The notes under the pieces are model-generated. The model ran no database searches. It was not told where the DNA came from and saw only the letters and a list, made by a program, of their open reading frames with translations. Position numbers and translations under genes: made by a program. From the NCBI RefSeq assembly GCF_900114115.1, contig NZ_FORX01000024.1, forward strand, positions 1 to 64,000: DNA of 64,000 nucleotides, written 5' to 3'. This DNA is from Desulfomicrobium apsheronum (lineage in GTDB: Bacteria > Desulfobacterota > Desulfovibrionia > Desulfovibrionales > Desulfomicrobiaceae). Of the stretch, positions 46,101 through 52,100 are shown piece by piece; position 1 is the first letter of the stretch; the number at the start of each line of letters is the position of its first letter.

Positions 46101-49100
46101 GTTCGAGGTCGGGCAACTGATCCGCATCGTCAATGCGGCCAATGCCGGAAACAGCGGCGAGTACCGGATTGCTTCGCTGACGCATGACATGATCACTCTC
46201 GAATCCGCGAACCTGACTTCCGAGACCAGCACCGCATCGTCGCTCGAGATCGTCGGCAACTGGATCACCTTCACGGACAACGACGGACAGGCTGACGAGA
46301 ACGACACCATCACGCGCAACGCAGGCAGCTGGATCACCGAAGGCTACCGCAGCGGCATGACTATAGTCATCGCCGGTTCCGGAGGCCAAAACGACGGCGA
46401 ATACACCATCTTGAGCGTTGCGGACAAGGTCTTGACCCTGGTCGGCACGGCAGAGCTTGCGTCCGAGCAGATCGCGACCGCCGGTCTCGAGGTCAGAGGG
46501 CTGGGCAATGGCATCGAGGGCAAGGTGGTCATCACGGATACGGCATATGATCTCGATCTGGACCCGCTCGTCTACAAGCCGCTGATCACGACCTACACCC
46601 GCATCGGCGACACCGTCCAGGTCACCAACAACGATACTGACGGGGTCATTGCCTCCGCCACCTCCGGGATAACGGGCAGCCGAAATGCCACCTACCAGCC
46701 GCTCGAGGGGCAACGCTATTACTGGGTGAACGGAATGCGCGTGGCTTCGGAGCTCGTCGAGTATTGGGTGAGCCGGAGCTTCTGGGGATTCACAGTGGCC
46801 GAAGGCAAGCCATACACCGGCTACTCGTTCAACGAGGCAACACCTGTCGACCTCCAGCCGTACAGCAACTTCATCGAAAAAAGCTCGACAACAAACAACG
46901 AAGGGTATCAGTACAATTTCGTCGTCACTGATAACATAGTAAATGTCCATGAATCCGAATGGGTAACCACCAATGGCTGGTGGATATTCTCCACAAAGGA
47001 CTATCATCTGCTGCGGACCACCACCATCGGACGGACCAGCTTCAACTATCACAGCGTGAAAGCCGACTACGGCATAGGCATCCAGTTCATGGGCTCGGAC
47101 GCGGGGTTGATCAGGGTGAGCTCACAGAGCGACATCTATCTTTCCGGAACGATCAGCAACACCTCCGGCAGCACCACGATCACCTCGCAATCCGGTTCCA
47201 TCCATCAGGGCAACACCCGGGCTGTCATCCGCAGCGAATCGATAACCCTCCAGGCTGAAAGCGGAAATATCGGCGTTTACGACAGCATCGAGGACGTGCT
47301 CACGCCGGTCCGGACAGACCTCTACGGCGATGTGCTCAATGCCACTGCAGCCGGTTTGGTGGCCATCGACGAGATCGACCAGAAGCTGACCGTGGGCACG
47401 ATCATCTCTTTGCTTGGCGGCGATGTGATCGTCACCGTGGAAGGCGACATCTTTTCGCAGGACGGCAACTCCCTCATCAAGGGCAACAACATTAACCTGA
47501 CCTCGCGCGCAGGCGGAATCGGGTCCGCATCTCAGGAGGTGCGCATCGACTCCGACGCCAATGGCGGAGTCGGCACGCCAGGCGCGCTGACCGGACTCGC
47601 CCAGGGCGACATCTTCGTGCGTGAGACGACCGGGGACCTGCGTGTCGTGACCATCGAGTCCCTGGACGGCGACGTCCACGTGACCACGAATTCCGGCAAT
47701 CTGATCGACGCCAATACCTTGGAGAGCGTGGATGTCCGCACCGAGGACGAGCTCCAAGCTCTCTGGGACGCCATGAACCTGCTCGACGGTGATGGCCTCG
47801 AGAACCAGAAGGCGTACCAGGACGCCGTAACACGCGAGTACCACACGTACTGGGCGTACCGGACGGCTCAGACGCACCTTGTTGATGGCGCTTCCCAGGT
47901 GCTCGGCGATGGAGACCTGATCGATTTCGGCACCGATCACGGACTGAGCACGGGCGACGCCCTTGTCTATCGGAAGGTGGACTCCGGCGACCCGGGAATC
48001 GGAGGCCTCAGCGACGGCAGGACCTACTACGCCATCGTCGTGGACTCCACGACGATCAGGCTGGCGGACTCCATGGCCGACGCCGCTGGCGGCAGTGCTC
48101 TCGACATCGAACCCGGCGAAGGTAATGTAAGTCTGACGCGCATGATGGCCTATGAACCCGCGTATCGGATCGTCTTCTCCCCAGCTGAGCGGGGCGCCTA
48201 TGCCGAGGCCCTCGACTGGGACGATGCCCGGATCGACCTCGAAGAGGCCAAGCGGACCCAGGAGTTCCATACCCTTCATGCCCGATATGACGCCCTCGGC
48301 GCAACGTATATGCCCGGCTGGAAGTATGAACCGGGCAACGCCGGCTACAGGCCTTCTTTCGACCCGTCCGATTTAGTTGGCGACAACGGCAGGATCACCG
48401 TCGGCACCCACCTGTTCACCACCGGCGTCGGCGTCGTCTATAACGCCAACGGCGGGGATGCCATCGGTGGCCTCATCGATGGTGAGATCTACTATGTAAT
48501 CGTCATAAACGACACGACGGTGCAGCTGGCCGCCTCGGCGGAGGATGCCGCGAACGGCGTCTTCCTGCAGCTCGACGCATCCGTCGCGACAGGCTCGGGC
48601 CATGACCTGTCGGATGTCGACGCCCTGGCCGTGGGCGCATCATGGACCGAAGGCCAGTTGCGCTATGCGCTGGGCATCGGCTGGCTCAAGGAGACCACCG
48701 ACACCGAGACCCGCATCGAGGCGCCCAACCTGATCGGCAACAGCATCGTCATCGATGTCTCTGGATCCGTCGGCGAGAAGCTTCCAGAGCAAAAGATCCT
48801 CATTCACGAAAGCGGTGCCATGGAAGTCGTCGGCAGCAGCATCGACGACTCCACGCCCGAAGGGATCAAAGAGCGGACCAGGGAGGCCAAGAACGTCCTG
48901 GCCGCTTCAGAGAGGGACGACCTGATCTCCATCAAGGCCGACACCGATACGATCAGCTTCGGCAGCCTGCATGGGCTTGCCACCGGTGATACCGTCAGCT
49001 TCGGAGACCAGGGCACGATCAGACTGAGCGACATCCCCGGCGTAGCCAGCGCCGACGGCCATGACAATGCGTTCTACTTCGTCAGGGTGATCGACGAGTT

Positions 49101-52100
49101 CACCATCCAACTGTTCGATTCCGCAGAGAACGCCGGGAGCACAGGCAGCGTCGGCCTTGTCGACATCACCGCGACCGAGGCGAGGGTTGCCCGGTTCGAG
49201 GACATCGATATCCAGGCCGGTGGCAGGGTGACCTACGTCACGATTCCCACCTCCGAAGGGGATATGGGCAGCGCCGGCACAGCCATCGAGCTGACTCCGG
49301 CCGAACAGGACGCCATTGCGGCCACTCCTGCCGAGAACGTGACCATCATCGACTCCGCAGCCGACTCCATCCGTTTCGGCTCGCCCCATGGGTTGACAAC
49401 GGGTGCAAGGGTCACCTTCGGCGCCCTGGGCACCGTCACTCTCAGCGCCCTTCCCGGCGTGACCGATGGGCAAGTCTACTACGTCAGGGCTATCGATGCG
49501 AATACCATCCAGCTCTTCGACACCGAAATGAATGCCCTTGGCGAGGGCGAAAACGGACGTATCGACATCACACGCAGCGAGATCCGCCTCACGCAGCGTC
49601 CGAGCGAGACCTTCCGGGTCGATGTTTCCGCAGACACCTATGTCCTGCTCGGCGCCGAGTCGGATATCCACCTCGGTCGCGTAATCGCAGGGCTGGCCGA
49701 CATCGACGACAGCGAGATCCGGATCAAGACCAGCGGCGGGATCTACGATTTCGACAATGACGACGCCACCGTGAACATCATCGGCGGCAGGCTCGTCCTC
49801 GAGGCTGCAAGGAAGAGTATCGGCGTCGAGGGCGCACCGGTGACCCTCGACCAGCACCCCGGCGCCCCGTTGACCGCCAGGGCCGAGCAGGGGATCTTCC
49901 TGATGGAAACAGCCGGGGACATGCTTGTGGATACCGTCTACTCTCCGGAACGTGTCGACCTGTACGCCGAGGACTCCATCCTTGATGCCTTCGACGGCAA
50001 CTACCTGAACGTCCGAACGAAGTTGCTGAACCTCCATGCAGGTACAACCATTAACGGTATCGACGATGGAATGGGAGGCATTGGCACGGTCGACAACTTC
50101 TTCGACATCGACCTTTTCTACACCGATGGGCCCATCGGTGTGGTCAACGCCACGGCCAACACCGGAATACACATCTTCGAGACAAACGGTCCGCTGTACG
50201 TCGGCAAGATCGTGTCGAAGCTCGGGGACGTCAGCCTGCGCGCCCCAGGCGACATTCTGGACTATCATGATGACCCGGAAGCCGATGTCATCGGAAGGAG
50301 CATCGTCCTCGAGTCGCACTTCGGCGGCATTGGCACTTCAGGAAACGACCTGGACATCGACAGCTCCGTGTCCGGTCCGGGCACGCTGACCATCTCCAGC
50401 CGCCGGGACATTTGCCTGACTGAGACGGATGGAGACCTGAGTATTGCCAGGGTGGTCACCGGCGCCGGGCACACCGTCTTCGTCGGCAGCGACGGCGCAA
50501 TCCTGAACGGCCGGCTTGACGACGAGGACAACATCGTTGCCGGCGCGACCTGGCTGTACGCCACGGGTAATATCGGTTCGCCGGATAGGGCCATAAGATC
50601 GATCATGGGCAGGGTCGAGGGTATCTCCATAGAAGGCGACATCTGCCTGCACAACACCGGTCACCTGGTGATCGGGGGCATCAGCGCAACGGAAGGATTG
50701 AACGCGTACAGGAGGGTGGTCATTTCGGCCAGCAGTCCGGTCACCGTCGCCGAGACGGTCCAGGCCTCCGATATTCTGATCACCGCCGCTGACAGCCCGG
50801 ATAGCGGCGACGACCTGATCGTCAACTCCGGCGTGACCGTGCACTCCACGGCCGGCAATGTGGCGCTCCGTGCGGGCGATGACCTGATCATCGAGGCCGG
50901 GGCATCAATCCTGGCATCCGGGACCATCGCACTGTACGGCGATTATGGGAACGTTGACCTGGGCGTCGGCGGTATCATCGATCTCCAGGGGACAATCGCA
51001 GGGAGCGCGTTTGAGATCCACGGCGAAAGCGACGACGATACGATCGTGCTGACGGGGCTGACAGCGGGAATGCCGACTACGGTATGGATGGGCGCGGGAG
51101 ATGACGTCCTGCGTGTTGGCAGCATGGCCACACCCGTTTCGAACGAGGGTGGCGTGGTCGACACGATCGACGGCTTGCTGACTGTGCACGGGGAGGATGG
51201 GTTAGACACCCTGAGCGTGGACGACTCCGGCGACCAGGACGGCGACATCGGAACCATGACCGACAGCACCATCAGCGGGCTGGGCATGGCCACGGGTATT
51301 GTCTACGCCACGGTCGAGCGGATCGATATCGCCCTGGGTGCCGGTGACGACACGTTCAATGTTCTGGGCACGGCGACGGGGACGACCACGACCGTCGCGG
51401 GCGGCGCAGGCGACGACGAGTTCGTGCTTTCATCCGATCTGGACAAGGACTTTGGCACCCTCGACACCATCCGGGGCGACATCCACCTGTACGGCGGACC
51501 CGGAGCGGATAAACTTGTTCTGAGCGACCGGGGCAACACCACTGGCCGCGCGGTTGTCGTCACTGAAACCGGCATGACCGGTTTCGGCGACGCGGGTGGC
51601 AGCGGCACCGTCACCTATGAAAGCCTGAACGGAGGGCTGGAACTTTGGCTGGGCAGAGGCAACGACTTGGTCACCGTGACCGGGGCGCACAGGGAAGAGG
51701 TGACTGCGGTACTGCTCGGCGGCGGAGACGACACGGCTTTGCTGCGAGACGAGAGCCCCGGCGAAGACGGGCTGGTGATGGTCTTCGGCGAGGGCGGCTC
51801 CGACACCATCGACGCTTCTGCCTGGAAGAGCGGGGCTGTCCTTTTCGGCGACGGCGGCACGGCCACGGGCCGGGGTTCGATGACTCCACAAACCCTGCTT
51901 TCCGTGGAATCCACGGCCCCTGCCGCTGACGGCAAAGACATTCTCATTGGCGGTTCCGGCGACGACGTCCTTGTCGGCGGCGGGGGCGACGACAAGTTGT
52001 GGGGCGACGGGGGCAACGACGTGCTCATTGGCGACGCAGGCCGTGTGACCTACAGGAACGGCGTACTTTACGAGGCCGGAACGTTGGGCCGCTATAGTTC

